From an uncultured Methylomonas sp. (lineage in GTDB: Bacteria; Pseudomonadota; Gammaproteobacteria; Methylococcales; Methylomonadaceae): 64,000 nt of DNA. Made by a program: the position numbers and the translations under genes. The stretch covers positions 1 through 64,000 of the forward strand of contig CAKZJE010000046.1 of the NCBI GenBank assembly GCA_936941155.1, written 5' to 3'. Each line of letters starts with the position of its first letter. The stretch's first letter is position 1. Below are positions 43,923 to 53,291 of the stretch, piece after piece. Below the pieces are notes generated by a model. That model was not told the origin of the DNA and did no database searches. It saw only the letters and a program-made list of their open reading frames with translations.

Positions 43923-44264
43923 CTAGCTGTCTTTTGGATTTTCGCCAAACCGATTTTCGCCAGGAGTACTATCAAAAAACAGAAAGACAATACCAATAAT
44001 AGGGACAAGTAACCACCATCCTCTACGGTCTATATCATGCATTCTTCGTACGCTTACTGCGATTCCAGGTATTAATGTAGCTAGGGAATAAATAACTGAA
44101 ATAATGCCTAAATTAATCTGAAGTGCTGCGTTTAGAATACCGCTAACAACCCCAATGCCAAATACTATAAGCATATTGAATAAGACAAACATCCAATACT
44201 CTTTTCTTCTAGCACGCCCATTGAAATCGGCATACTGTTTTAACACTTTTAAATACCATTCCAC
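43923..44264 (-). CDS. DUF805 family inner-membrane protein
   Basis: 113 residues. The N-terminus WYLKVLKQYADFNGRARRKEYWMFVLFNML is the classic DUF805 opening (F-x-G-R-A-R-R-x-E-Y-W). Three to four membrane helices follow (MLIVFGIGVVSGIL, IISVIYSLATLIPGIAVSV, WWLLVPIIGIVFLFF), with VRRMHDIDRRGWW between helices 3 and 4. The family is widespread and its function unknown. The gene appears complete; it lies alone between a convergent DUF1566 gene and the M23 peptidase gene. Confidence 0.93.
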   Translation of the reverse strand: MEWYLKVLKQYADFNGRARRKEYWMFVLFNMLIVFGIGVVSGILNAALQINLGIISVIYSLATLIPGIAVSVRRMHDIDRRGWWLLVPIIGIVFLFFDSTPGENRFGENPKDS

Positions 44265-44462
44265 AATTAATGCTCCTCATTCCCCCAATTATTTTAGTAA
44301 GCAGTGATGGGGGTTAATATCTGCCTAACCATCCATTCAGGAGACAGCGAACCACCTCCTGAAGTACCAAAAAAGAAATGACTTTTAAATTACCTAAGAT
44401 CCTGACGCTCTCCTGCAATCAATATTGGGGTATTTCTAACTAGTCAACCCCACTGGCTTTTC

Positions 44463-44490
44463 GGTTCGTCCTAAGCTTGTCGAAGGATGA
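44463..44490. repeat. Single arm of the CTTGTCGAAGG repeat family
   Basis: TTCGTCCTAAGCTTGTCGAA with following GGATGA, a family common in many bacteria. The same core, as a full palindrome, is inside the methylase gene at 59366. Confidence 0.6.
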
Positions 44491-44517
44491 TTGGAAAAAT
44501 CTAAGTGGCGTAAGTAG

Positions 44518-45828
44518 TTACGATTTTTTCTGTGCAACTAACGTATCGACTTTAATATCAGGCGTAGCCGCAGTTGCTTGATTGAGTTTATCAATGAAAG
44601 GTTGAGTTTGGGCTTTAAAATCCGCCAAAAATTTCTCTGACACCGCAAAAGACTCCGGCAAATTTACCGCTAACGGATCTTGATGCACTCCATCAATGCG
44701 GAATTCATAATGCAAATGCGGCCCAGTGGCTAAACCGGATTGCCCAACATAACCAATCACATCGCCTTGCGAAACTTCACTGCCGACCGCTTGGCTGTCC
44801 GCAAAACCTGATAAATGCCCGTACAGCGTGGTGTATTTTTCGCCGTGTTGCACAATAATCACATTGCCATAACCATTTTGTGTGCCACGGAAAATAATTT
44901 TGCCATTGCCAACAGTTTTCACTGACGTGCCAATTGCAGCCGCATAATCCACACCTTTATGCGCACGAATGGTGTTTAAAATCGGATGACGGCGGTGCAT
45001 ATTAAACAAGGAACTGACGCGGGCAAAATCGACTGGGCTGCTTAAAAAAGTCTTTTTCATCCCCTTGCCTTGCGGGGTGTAATAAGTGGAATTTCCGTCT
45101 TCATCTTTGTAACGAATCGCCGCAAAAGTTTTGCCTTTATTGGTGAATTCAGTTGCGACAATATCACCCGTATAAACTTGTTTGCCTTCCACTAAAAATT
45201 TTTCATAAACCACCGTGAATTGATCGCCGTCTTTCAAATTTTCAGCAAAATCAATATCCCACGCGAAAATATCGACCAGTTTCATAATCAATTTATCGGG
45301 CAAACCTGCGCGTTTTGCATCCAAAAACAACGAGTCAGAAATTGTCCCTTGCACGGTAGCAATTTCTTTATCAATCGGCGCACTGATGATTTGCACGTCA
45401 TAACCTGTTTCGCTGCGCGTGGCAATTAAGGTATCAATCGGATTTTTTTTGTAAACTAAATGTTCCAATTCCCCCGGTGCGGTGATTTTCAGTTGCACCA
45501 TGTCGCCCACATCTAAATCAACTAGGCTATGACCTGCTTCAGAAGCGGTGATGTCGTTTAACGTGGTTTTGCTTAAGTCAAATTTGGAAAAAATGCTGGA
45601 TAAACTTTCGCCGCTTTTCACTTGATAATCCACAATCAGCGGGTATTGAATTTGCGGGGTTGTGTCGCTTAAAAAATCGGCGGCAGCATCATAAATAGAA
45701 GGTGTTACGATAGTATTTACGCTAATCGCGCTTTCAGTCATCCGTGGTGAAATCAATGCGTAGCTTGCGCTGGCAGCGATTGCAGAAGTGAGTCCTAAAA
45801 ACAATGATTGATAGATTCTATTTTTCAC
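44518..45828 (-). CDS. M23-family peptidoglycan endopeptidase with LysM-like/OapA domain
   Basis: 436 residues. An N-terminal membrane anchor or signal (LFLGLTSAIAASASYAL) is followed by a LysM/OapA-like segment (YQVKSGESLSSIFSKFDLS, about 65-110) and a middle Csd3-like domain. The C-terminal lysostaphin-like catalytic domain has zinc ligands in RAHKGVDYAAAIGT (H and D) and HLHYEFRIDG (H-x-H). It cleaves peptide cross-links in the periplasm to allow wall growth (MepM-type). It is divergent from tyrS with a 159-bp gap, an arrangement conserved in many Gammaproteobacteria. Confidence 0.93.
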   Translation of the reverse strand: MKNRIYQSLFLGLTSAIAASASYALISPRMTESAISVNTIVTPSIYDAAADFLSDTTPQIQYPLIVDYQVKSGESLSSIFSKFDLSKTTLNDITASEAGHSLVDLDVGDMVQLKITAPGELEHLVYKKNPIDTLIATRSETGYDVQIISAPIDKEIATVQGTISDSLFLDAKRAGLPDKLIMKLVDIFAWDIDFAENLKDGDQFTVVYEKFLVEGKQVYTGDIVATEFTNKGKTFAAIRYKDEDGNSTYYTPQGKGMKKTFLSSPVDFARVSSLFNMHRRHPILNTIRAHKGVDYAAAIGTSVKTVGNGKIIFRGTQNGYGNVIIVQHGEKYTTLYGHLSGFADSQAVGSEVSQGDVIGYVGQSGLATGPHLHYEFRIDGVHQDPLAVNLPESFAVSEKFLADFKAQTQPFIDKLNQATAATPDIKVDTLVAQKKS

Positions 45829-45987
45829 GAGTCTCTTTGATTTATAGTAAGTTTTGGAAGGCTAGACGAAAGAAATCGGCTAGTATTTGGATAAAATGTA
45901 GGATGTTCATAATCTTTTATTCCACTCAATATGTCAAACGAATCATATTATAATAGGTCAATTATTTTTACTTAACGGGAGTTGTTT

Positions 45988-47181
45988 GTGGACAAAGAGG
46001 CGTTGGAAAGCTTAAGTCGCGGTACGCATGAAATATTGCTGACAGCGGATTTGGAAAAAAAATTGCAAGAAGGGCGACCTTTACGGGTGAAGGCAGGGTT
46101 TGATCCGACTGCGCCGGATTTGCATTTAGGGCATACCGTATTGATTAATAAGTTAAAACAGTTTCAAGACTTAGGACATCAAGTGCTGTTTTTGATTGGC
46201 GATTTTACCGGCATGATTGGCGATCCAACCGGCAAAAATGTCACGCGCAAACCGCTGACGCGCGAAGATGTTTTGGAAAATGCTAAAACCTATCAAACAC
46301 AGGTTTTTAAAATTTTAGATCCCGAAAAAACCCAAATTATGTTCAATTCGGAATGGATGGGCAAAATGTCGGCAGCCGATTTAATTCAGTTGGCGGCAAA
46401 AAGTAGCGTAGCAAGGATGTTAGAGCGAGATGATTTCACCAAACGTTATAAAAGTGGACAATCCATAGCGATTCACGAGTTCTTATATCCGCTGATTCAA
46501 GGCTATGATTCGGTGGTGATGAAAGCTGATGTGGAATTGGGAGGAACTGACCAAAAATTCAATTTGTTAATGGGACGGCAATTGCAGGAAGTTTACGGAC
46601 AAAAACCGCAAGTCGTAATGACGATGCCGATTCTGGAAGGTTTAGACGGCGTGCAAAAAATGTCTAAATCGCTGAATAATTATATTGGTGTGTCGGATAC
46701 GCCTGACGATATGTTTGGAAAAATCATGTCGATTTCAGATGAATTGATGTGGCGGTATTTTGAACTGTTAAGTTTCAGACCGATGACAGAGATTTTGCAA
46801 TGGAAAAAAGCCTCTGAAGAAGGCGCGAATCCGCGTGATTATAAAGTGGCATTGGCGCAGGAAATTATTGCGCGTTTCCATGATGCAGCAGCGGCGAGTA
46901 AAGCGTTGGAAAGTTTTGAGGCGCGTTTTCAACGTGGCGCAATGCCGGAGGAAATGCCAGAATTTACCTTTAAAGCCGAATCAGAGGGATATGCGATTGC
47001 TAATTTGTTGAAAGATGCAGGTTTGACTGCAAGCACTTCAGAAGCATTGCGCATGATTGGACAAAGTGCCGTTAAAATTGATGGCGAAACGATTAGCGAT
47101 AAAAAACTCATCATTCCAGCAAGTTCAACACACGTTTATCAAGTGGGAAAAAGAAAATTTGCGCGGGTGACGGTGGCTTGA
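45988..47181 (+). CDS. tyrS: Tyrosyl-tRNA synthetase
   Basis: 397 residues. The HIGH-type motif is [11 protein letters not shown] (about 40-50), followed by the KMSKS motif [13 protein letters not shown] (about 222-234) and a C-terminal S4 RNA-binding domain ([23 protein letters not shown]). It charges tRNA-Tyr in the cytoplasm and belongs to the longer-spaced (TyrRZ-like, ~400-residue) subgroup. I chose the GTG at 45988 with ACGGGAG upstream; a TTG two codons earlier is less well spaced. Confidence 0.97.
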   Translation: MDKEALESLSRGTHEILLTADLEKKLQEGRPLRVKAGFDPTAPDLHLGHTVLINKLKQFQDLGHQVLFLIGDFTGMIGDPTGKNVTRKPLTREDVLENAKTYQTQVFKILDPEKTQIMFNSEWMGKMSAADLIQLAAKSSVARMLERDDFTKRYKSGQSIAIHEFLYPLIQGYDSVVMKADVELGGTDQKFNLLMGRQLQEVYGQKPQVVMTMPILEGLDGVQKMSKSLNNYIGVSDTPDDMFGKIMSISDELMWRYFELLSFRPMTEILQWKKASEEGANPRDYKVALAQEIIARFHDAAAASKALESFEARFQRGAMPEEMPEFTFKAESEGYAIANLLKDAGLTASTSEALRMIGQSAVKIDGETISDKKLIIPASSTHVYQVGKRKFARVTVA

Positions 47182-47298
47182 GAAATCTCCGTCTGACATA
47201 ATCTGCACTCACCAGCCCTTTCAAGGGGAAAGGGCTGATAAATACTATTGTGCTTTCAGTCTGCTTTGGTTTTTTTAAGATTAAAAGCAAACCTACCG

Positions 47299-48540
47299 TT
47301 AAAAACGATTTACAACAATACGTCCGCCGGAAATTACCAAGTCAGGATATTCTAAAATTTTAAAGCGTTCTAGCGCATTGCCACGCACAGCAATCACATC
47401 AGCAGGTGCGCCAGGAGTTAATGTTCCTAATCCTGGAATACCCAAATCCGCACCGGATTTAGAGGTTGCGGCTTTTAAAATATTCAATACATCAGCAAAA
47501 TCAATAGTATCGCCGCTAAGCGTATGCAGCATAGTGTGCAGTTCTTGACCATCAATGCCCCAAGGCACATTGTCGTGGGCAATTTCAGCACCGTAAACCA
47601 CATTTGCTCCTTTCATTCCCAAACTCATGGCGTTGCTATTCATTTCTGTACAGGATGAATGAGTATCGAGTGTAGAAACAACTGTTATTTTGCTGTCTGC
47701 AATGCGTTGCAACACTGCATCACTAATACCTGCACAGGGTAAATGCACTAATTCGTCAACGTGTGCATCTAAAGCGCGGACTACGCCAGTTTCTTCACCC
47801 ACAAAAGCCAAAACCCGTTTGTTTAACGCATGAGCTTTATCAACAATCGCTTTGACAATTTCTGCTGAGAGCATCGGCCAAGGCGCAGTTGGCAGAGTAT
47901 GTCCGTGCGTCATCCAATGTCTGCCCGGCTCTCCACCGGGCTCTAAGGAAATCACCACAGCATTAGCACCTCCGTTGACTAGCGTTTGTACCACTGTTTG
48001 CGCCTCTGCAACAGAAGAGGCTTCTATACCAATTTTATTGTAACCGCCAGTGCCACCAAATACATTAAGCGGATAGCCGCTTGGTGCTTGCACAATAGGC
48101 CCAGCACTGAATAAGCGTAAATTACCAAGTCCACCTTCTCTGCGCTTTAGTGGCCCGCCCACATCTTGCGCAGTTGTCACTCCGTGCATTAAAACAACAC
48201 GTTTATCTACATTTTGAAAACTAATGTGACCGTGCCGTTCTATAAAGCCTGGCAAAATAGTCGCATTACCTAATGCAGATTGTTTTATACAAGCATTCGC
48301 TAAACTCGCCTGCGTGCCCACTTGTGCAATCTTGTTGCCTTGAATCACCACAGCAGCAGCGGTTAATACTTGATTGCCGTCAAACACGCGATCAGCCGTA
48401 ATCAATCGGCATGTTGCAGGATCAGTTGGCAAGGGGGGGAGTGTTGTTGAACCTGTTGTATCTGGATCTGTTGTGTGCGCTATTGATAAACTTGTAACAC
48501 AAGCTAAAGCAATAGAACTGATAATTTGGAGAAGTCTCAT
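47299..48540 (-). CDS. Secreted amidohydrolase-family protein
   Basis: 413 residues. The signal peptide (IISSIALACVTSLSIA) is followed by an amidohydrolase/imidazolonepropionase-like architecture: small beta-sandwich parts (RLITADRVFDGNQVLTAAAVVIQGNKI; GTLTPGAPADVIAVRGNAL) and a TIM barrel. Metal-ligand candidates are the H-x-H in LPGFIERHGHISF, then VDELVHLPCAGI, STLDTHSSC and the Asp-containing late strand. Related enzymes are extracytoplasmic prolidases or lactonases. The substrate is unknown and no pathway genes are adjacent. A long AT-rich leader precedes it. Confidence 0.87.
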   Translation of the reverse strand: MRLLQIISSIALACVTSLSIAHTTDPDTTGSTTLPPLPTDPATCRLITADRVFDGNQVLTAAAVVIQGNKIAQVGTQASLANACIKQSALGNATILPGFIERHGHISFQNVDKRVVLMHGVTTAQDVGGPLKRREGGLGNLRLFSAGPIVQAPSGYPLNVFGGTGGYNKIGIEASSVAEAQTVVQTLVNGGANAVVISLEPGGEPGRHWMTHGHTLPTAPWPMLSAEIVKAIVDKAHALNKRVLAFVGEETGVVRALDAHVDELVHLPCAGISDAVLQRIADSKITVVSTLDTHSSCTEMNSNAMSLGMKGANVVYGAEIAHDNVPWGIDGQELHTMLHTLSGDTIDFADVLNILKAATSKSGADLGIPGLGTLTPGAPADVIAVRGNALERFKILEYPDLVISGGRIVVNRF

Positions 48541-48859
48541 AGATAACTCACTTACATAAATTTAAAAAACCAATATTGCACAAAATATACCAATCTATTT
48601 TTTAGAAATTTAATATTTATATATCAATTAGTTATTTTATTTATAGTAAATTTAGTTGATACGAAACACTTTATAATCTAAGTGAAATCACACACTGCTA
48701 ATAAATTAAATAACATAGTTTTTAATTTATTATGGAAAATAACCTAACGGCTGTTGCCATTTCCCTGTGCATTTTTAGAAAATAAGTTTTAAGACATCAA
48801 AAAACCTTTCAGGTCTTTAAGACCTGAAAGGTTTAGGCAGCAAATCGAATTATAAAAAT
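48541..48859. other. Intergenic region, AT-rich, with one C33 palindrome
   Basis: The amidohydrolase promoter should lie in the first ~150 bp. The only structured feature is the C33 copy at 48801-48833; I see nothing else. Confidence 0.55.
48801..48833 (-). terminator. C33 palindrome, likely terminator of yjdM
   Basis: AAACCTTTCAGGTCTTTAAG with the complementary arm GACCTGAAAGGTTT, 27 bp after the yjdM stop on the minus strand, followed on that strand by a T run. Confidence 0.7.
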
Positions 48860-49201
48860 TTACGCTTTTTTCACAAATTCAGATTTCAATTGCATCGCAC
48901 CGATACCTTCAATTCTGCAATCAATATTGTGGTCGCCGTCAATCAAGCGAATGATTTTCACTTTTGTGCCGACCTTAATCACTGACGATGAGCCTTTGAC
49001 TTTTAAATCTTTGATAACAGAGACATTATCGCCATCTTGCAAGACTGTGCCGTGCGCATCTTTCACAATAAAGGCTTGTTCTGCGGCTTCTGCTCCGGTT
49101 TGTTGTGACCATTCGTGTGCACATTCTGGGCAAATATACATGGCGTTATCTTCGTAAGTATATTCTGAACCGCATTGTGGACAGGGAGGCAAACTGCTCA
49201 T
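48860..49201 (-). CDS. yjdM: YjdM (PhnA-domain) zinc-ribbon protein
   Basis: 113 residues. The N-terminal zinc ribbon [15 protein letters not shown] ... [10 protein letters not shown] (CxxC pairs) is followed by the PhnA domain [25 protein letters not shown] ... [20 protein letters not shown]. The name 'PhnA' is historical: the protein is not a phosphonate hydrolase and its cytoplasmic role is unclear. A full-length, conserved single gene. Confidence 0.95.
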   Translation of the reverse strand: MSSLPPCPQCGSEYTYEDNAMYICPECAHEWSQQTGAEAAEQAFIVKDAHGTVLQDGDNVSVIKDLKVKGSSSVIKVGTKVKIIRLIDGDHNIDCRIEGIGAMQLKSEFVKKA

Positions 49202-49375
49202 TGTTGGTATCCTATGTTGATTGATTAAATTGAATACTTAGAGCTGGCAAATTCGATTGCCCTTCTAAATTATAGGCTATTGTAACCTGAACGGCGGGCG
49301 GTGTGTTTTTGATGGATTGATAAACTTCTGAGGTGATAAAAAGATTTTTTCAGATAAAAGTTATGAAAAAAATTT

Positions 49376-49393
49376 AAGACGACTGGTCGTCTT
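49376..49393. repeat. B18 palindrome copy 5
   Basis: AAGACGACTGGTCGTCTT. Confidence 0.9.
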
Positions 49394-49519
49394 AAAAAAT
49401 TCAACGCGATAAGATGCGTCAACTCATGGGATGCTGCTGACTTAAGAAAGCGCATCGCCAACGTTTAATGCGTATCCCTTCGTTCAGCACATACTATTGC
49501 ACTAAAAAAGTTTTAGAGT

Positions 49520-49547
49520 GTAGAGACGCAAAATTTTGCGTCTGTAC
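49520..49547. repeat. A28 palindrome
   Basis: GTAGAGACGCAAAA / TTTTGCGTCTGTAC; one base from a perfect copy of the methylase-gene element at 57228. Confidence 0.9.
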
Positions 49548-49733
49548 AAACCTTGAAATTTTTGCCCAGTTGCTTAAGTCAGGTTTAGGTCGACACTTAT
49601 GATTTGTTATATGTAGTGTAAAATCTATGGGGAATGCGCCGTTGCTTAATCTAACACCACAAATCTGCGCAATCATCAAAATGCTGTGTACAGTCACAGC
49701 GGTTTTAAGTTTATTTTTACAAACATGATACTT

Positions 49734-50162
49734 ATGGAAAATTTTACCCCTTATTCAGCATTGATTGGCGGAATGCTGATTGGTTTAGCTGCGGCGTTAT
49801 TGCTGTTGTTTAATGGTCGCGTGGCTGGCATTTCTGGCATTGCCAGCGGCATTTTACCGCCTTGGCGTGAAGACACAGGCTGGCGTTTATGCTTTTTAGC
49901 AGGATTAATAGTCGCGCCGATTTTGTTTCAATTATTCGGCGGACAGGTTACTTTAAAAATTAACGCCTCGTTGCCGGTGCTGGCTGTGGCGGGATTATTA
50001 GTCGGTTATGGCACAAGTTTAGGACGCGGCTGCACCAGTGGGCATGGAATTTGTGGCTTGGCGCGATTCTCCATCCGTTCAGCCGCCGCCACGCTCACAT
50101 TTATGCTGACTGCGGCAATCACTGTGTATAGTGTTCAACATTTAATCAACACAGGAAGTTAA
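49734..50162 (+). CDS. YeeE/YedE-family sulfur-compound transporter, subunit 1
   Basis: 142 residues with four membrane helices, an N-terminal half of the YeeE/YedE fold. The key motif is GYGTSLGRGCTSGHGICGLARFS (about 95-117), whose Cys residues are proposed to relay thiosulfate-like sulfur in related transporters. I chose the ATG at 49734 (MENFTPYSALIGG), where family members start; an ATG at 49725 is equally possible because no clear SD is seen. The second half is encoded by the next gene, four bases downstream. Confidence 0.9.
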   Translation: MENFTPYSALIGGMLIGLAAALLLLFNGRVAGISGIASGILPPWREDTGWRLCFLAGLIVAPILFQLFGGQVTLKINASLPVLAVAGLLVGYGTSLGRGCTSGHGICGLARFSIRSAAATLTFMLTAAITVYSVQHLINTGS

Positions 50163-50166
50163 GGAA

Positions 50167-50583
50167 ATGGCTAAATATTTATCGGCTTTGTTTAGCGGTC
50201 TTGTGTTTGGATTAGGCTTGTGTGTTTCGCAAATGATGAATCCGCAAAAAGTGATTGGCTTTTTGGATGTGGCTGGCGCGTGGGATGCCAGTTTAGCTTT
50301 AGTGATGGCAGGAGCGTTAGCGGTTGCGGGCGTGGCGTGGGGTTTGATTTTACGGCGAGAAAAACCAGTGTTGGAAGCGGAGTTTCAAGTGGCGAAAACT
50401 ACACAGCTTGATTCATCGTTAATCGCAGGGGCTGCCATATTTGGGATTGGCTGGGGCTTGTCAGGGTTTTGTCCGGGCCCTGCAATTGCTGGTTTGAGTT
50501 TAGGAATTGTTGAAAGTTATGTTTTTGTTGGCGCAATGTTTGTGGGAATGTGGGTATTTCAAATCGTTTCAAAAGCAAAGTAG
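50167..50583 (+). CDS. YeeE/YedE-family (DUF6691-like) transporter, subunit 2
   Basis: 138 residues with four membrane helices: FGLGLCVSQMMNPQKVIGFLDVAG at the start and FGIGWGLSGFCPGPAIAGL in the second half, containing the conserved Cys. It pairs with the preceding gene to make a complete two-part inner-membrane importer for thiosulfate or persulfide-type sulfur (PmpA/PmpB-like arrangement). Spacing of 4 bp between the genes implies one transcript. Confidence 0.9.
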   Translation: MAKYLSALFSGLVFGLGLCVSQMMNPQKVIGFLDVAGAWDASLALVMAGALAVAGVAWGLILRREKPVLEAEFQVAKTTQLDSSLIAGAAIFGIGWGLSGFCPGPAIAGLSLGIVESYVFVGAMFVGMWVFQIVSKAK

Positions 50584-50626
50584 CGACAAGTTGTTGAAAA
50601 GAAAATGGATTTTTTAGATTGCGAAA

Positions 50627-50653
50627 GTAGAGCGAACTTTTTGTTCGCTCTAC
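50627..50653. repeat. A28-like palindrome with different core
   Basis: Ends GTAGAGCGAAC / GTTCGCTCTAC; shares GTAGAG...CTCTAC with the A28 family. It lies 44 bp past the transporter gene. Confidence 0.65.
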
Positions 50654-50770
50654 ATTTAAAATAGCGCGATATTAAGGTTCAAAAAACAGGTAATCAGTAT
50701 TGCCGACATACTGCGCTACAAGACTTGGGTTGTTAATCGCTAATTTCAAAGATAAGTTACGAAATTTTTC

Positions 50771-50788
50771 AAGACGACCAGTCGTCTT
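50771..50788. repeat. B18 palindrome copy 6
   Basis: AAGACGACCAGTCGTCTT, identical to copies 1 and 2, flanked by AATTTTTC and GAAAAAATTT so that the palindrome extends imperfectly. Confidence 0.9.
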
Positions 50789-50929
50789 GAAAAAATTTGT
50801 AGTTTTTAACCATCAATGCGTGGTTATTTGGAAAGCTGCCGCGCAGTAGAAACGTTGCAATACAAGGTTTCTACCGCTTAAGAAACACTACAGATAGACG
50901 GCACGCACGATGAGCCAGCCCTGTCTTTT

Positions 50930-51817
50930 TCAAAATTGCAACGGCAAATAATGATCTACCAACAACGCCGTAAACAACACCATCAAATACACAATTGAAA
51001 AACCAAACGTTTTCATTGCAGTTTTATCATCTTTATTGCGCATCATCAGCACGGCAAAATAAATAAAACCACCGCCTAAAATCACCGCGCTTGCCAAATA
51101 AACCAACGCACTCATGCCCGTTAAATAAGGCAACAAGGTCACAATAAACAACAAAATCGCATACAGCAAAATATGCAGGCGCGTAAACTCCACGCCATGC
51201 GTGACAGGCAACATCGGCACGCCAATGCTGGCATACTCTTTTCGTTTCGCAATCGCCAGCGGCCAAAAATGCGGCGGAGTCCAGACAAAAATAATCAGTG
51301 ATAACAACAACGAATAAGGATGCACTTCACCTGTCATTGCACACCAACCCAACACCGGCGGCGCAGCCCCCGCAATTCCGCCAATCACAATATTTTGCGG
51401 AGTCATATGTTTTAAATACGCGGTATAAATCACCGCGTAACCGACTAGGGAAATCATCGTCAACACCGCAGTTAAGGTGTTCACCAAAAACACCAACACC
51501 AGCATTGAAATCACCATTAAAAACAACGCAAACGCAATTGCATTGCCAATCGTAATTCTGCCATCGGCTAAAGGACGATTTTTAGTTCTGTCCATATTCA
51601 CATCGGTTTTATATTCAATGCACTGATTAATCGCCGCCGCAGAAGAAGAAGCCAGTCCAATCCCAATCGTGGCATAAATCAACAAATCAACAGGTGGCAA
51701 ACCGGGCACTGCCAATAACATACCGACAATCGCGGAAAAAATGAGTAAAGAAACCACTTTGAGTTTGCATAACCCAAGATAGTTTTTCCAAGCAGGTGCA
51801 GGCATTTCAGTTGTCAT
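50930..51817 (-). CDS. cyoE: Protohaem IX farnesyltransferase
   Basis: 295 residues with about eight to nine membrane helices. The prenyltransferase motif is NQCIEYKTDVNMDRTKNRPL (DxxxDR..NRP, about 66-85), and the second motif region is AIAKRKEYASIGVPMLPVTHG. It attaches a farnesyl group to haem B to give haem O for terminal oxidases. No oxidase subunit genes are adjacent. I chose the ATG at 51817, just after a GTG at 51820. Confidence 0.96.
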   Translation of the reverse strand: MTTEMPAPAWKNYLGLCKLKVVSLLIFSAIVGMLLAVPGLPPVDLLIYATIGIGLASSSAAAINQCIEYKTDVNMDRTKNRPLADGRITIGNAIAFALFLMVISMLVLVFLVNTLTAVLTMISLVGYAVIYTAYLKHMTPQNIVIGGIAGAAPPVLGWCAMTGEVHPYSLLLSLIIFVWTPPHFWPLAIAKRKEYASIGVPMLPVTHGVEFTRLHILLYAILLFIVTLLPYLTGMSALVYLASAVILGGGFIYFAVLMMRNKDDKTAMKTFGFSIVYLMVLFTALLVDHYLPLQF

Positions 51818-51920
51818 CACGATTTAAAGTCATTCCATGTTTTTGATTATTGTATAGAATAGCCTGAACGCATTATTATTGAAATACTTAACAAAACAAA
51901 CAGACCCAGACGAGGATTAG

Positions 51921-53291
51921 ATGATAACAAGACTCCTATTAAGGACTTTGCTGTGCGTGCCTCTTTTAGCGCATGGCAGCGAAGTGAAAGTCCATGAAAA
52001 AGTGCTGAGCAATGGCTTAAAAATTTTGCTAAAAGAAGATCACCGCTCGCCTGTGGTGGTTTCGCAAGTGTGGTACAAAGTGGGTTCAAGCTATGAACCC
52101 AACGGCATCACCGGCATTTCGCATATGCTAGAACACATGATGTTCAAAGGTACAGATGATTATCCGATGGGCGAATTCTCCCGCATCATTGCTGAAAATG
52201 GCGGCGATGAAAATGCGTTTACCGGCGAAGATTACACCGCGTATTTTCAAACTTTGGAAAAATCGCGTTTAGAAGTGAGCTTTAAATTGGAATCGGATCG
52301 GATGCGTAATCTGCATTTGTTGCCCGATGAGTTGAAAAAAGAATTGGAAGTCGTCACTGAAGAACGAAGAATGCGCACCGATGACCAGCCGCGCGAAAAA
52401 ATGAATGAGTTGTTTCGCGCGATGGCATTCACCAACAGCCCTTATAAAAATCCGGTAATTGGTTGGCCAAGCGATATTGCCGCCTATAAAGTGGAAGATT
52501 TGCAAGCGTGGTATCAACGCTGGTACGCACCGAATAATGCAACATTGGTTGTGGTCGGTGATATAGACCCGCAAGCGACCTTTGCTTTGGCAGAAAGTTA
52601 TTTTGGCAAATTACAACCGAGCGAAATCAAGCCGTTAAAACCGCAAACTGATATGGAACAACGCGGTGTGCGAAAAATGACGGTAAAAGCTGCCGCAAAA
52701 CTGCCTTATATTTTAATGGGTTATAAAGTGCCCTCTTTAAAAACAGCACAGAATGAAACCGATGCTTACGCGCTGGAGGTGTTAGCAGGGGTTTTAGATG
52801 GCGGCAGCAGTGCACGTTTAACGAAAGATTTAATTCGCGGACAACAAATCGCCAGCTCTGTGGATGCGGGCTATAACTTATCTTCGCGTTTGGATGATTT
52901 GTTTATTTTGGAAGGCACGCCTGCGGATGGAAAAAGCGTTTTGGATTTGGAACAAGCTTTAAAAGTTCAAGTGAAAAATTTGCAAACGAATTTAGTGAGT
53001 GCGGATGAATTGCAACGTATTAAAGCGCAAGTATTGGCGAATAAAATTTATGAACGCGATTCTAATTTTTATCAAGGCATGTTGTTGGGGATTTTTGAAA
53101 CCGTTGGTTTAAATTGGCAAAAACAAGAAGAATACGTCAGCAAAGTTAATCAAATTACGGCAGAACAAATTCGTGAAGTCGCGCGTAAGTATTTGATTGA
53201 AGACCATTTGAATGTGGCTTATCTTGATCCACAACCCACTACTGAAGATCCCAAAGCCAGCCCGATAACAGGAGGTCGTCATGCGCATTAA
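51921..53291 (+). CDS. M16-family zinc peptidase, catalytic subunit
   Basis: 456 residues. A short signal peptide (LLLRTLLCVPLLAHGS) is followed by the inverted zinc motif HMLEH (68-72), with the distal Glu in VVTEERRMR, so the active site is intact. Two M16 half-domains follow in the usual order. It should degrade peptides in the periplasm as a heterodimer with the next gene product, which lacks the zinc motif; the two genes overlap by 11 bp. Downstream lie a zinc-ribbon gene and rsmD, the gammaproteobacterial arrangement. Confidence 0.93.
   Translation: MITRLLLRTLLCVPLLAHGSEVKVHEKVLSNGLKILLKEDHRSPVVVSQVWYKVGSSYEPNGITGISHMLEHMMFKGTDDYPMGEFSRIIAENGGDENAFTGEDYTAYFQTLEKSRLEVSFKLESDRMRNLHLLPDELKKELEVVTEERRMRTDDQPREKMNELFRAMAFTNSPYKNPVIGWPSDIAAYKVEDLQAWYQRWYAPNNATLVVVGDIDPQATFALAESYFGKLQPSEIKPLKPQTDMEQRGVRKMTVKAAAKLPYILMGYKVPSLKTAQNETDAYALEVLAGVLDGGSSARLTKDLIRGQQIASSVDAGYNLSSRLDDLFILEGTPADGKSVLDLEQALKVQVKNLQTNLVSADELQRIKAQVLANKIYERDSNFYQGMLLGIFETVGLNWQKQEEYVSKVNQITAEQIREVARKYLIEDHLNVAYLDPQPTTEDPKASPITGGRHAH

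Larger units (their letters stand above)
49202..49733. other. Intergenic region with A28 and B18 copies
   Basis: No convincing gene lies in these 532 bp. Short minus-strand frames at 49270-49461 and 49494-49697 run through the repeats and have no recognisable domains. B18 copy at 49376-49393, A28 copy at 49520-49547. Confidence 0.6.
50584..50929. other. Intergenic region with A28-like and B18 palindromes
   Basis: This 346-bp gap between convergent genes has no ORF. A hairpin GTAGAGCGAACTT / TTGTTCGCTCTAC (50627-50653) and a B18 copy (50771-50788) are the visible structures. Confidence 0.6.

Noticed and set aside
44265-44517. Possible tRNA-like or regulatory RNA around GGTTCG at 44462
   Set aside because: The GGTTCG is part of a CTTGTCGAAGG repeat arm and no acceptor stem pairs around it.
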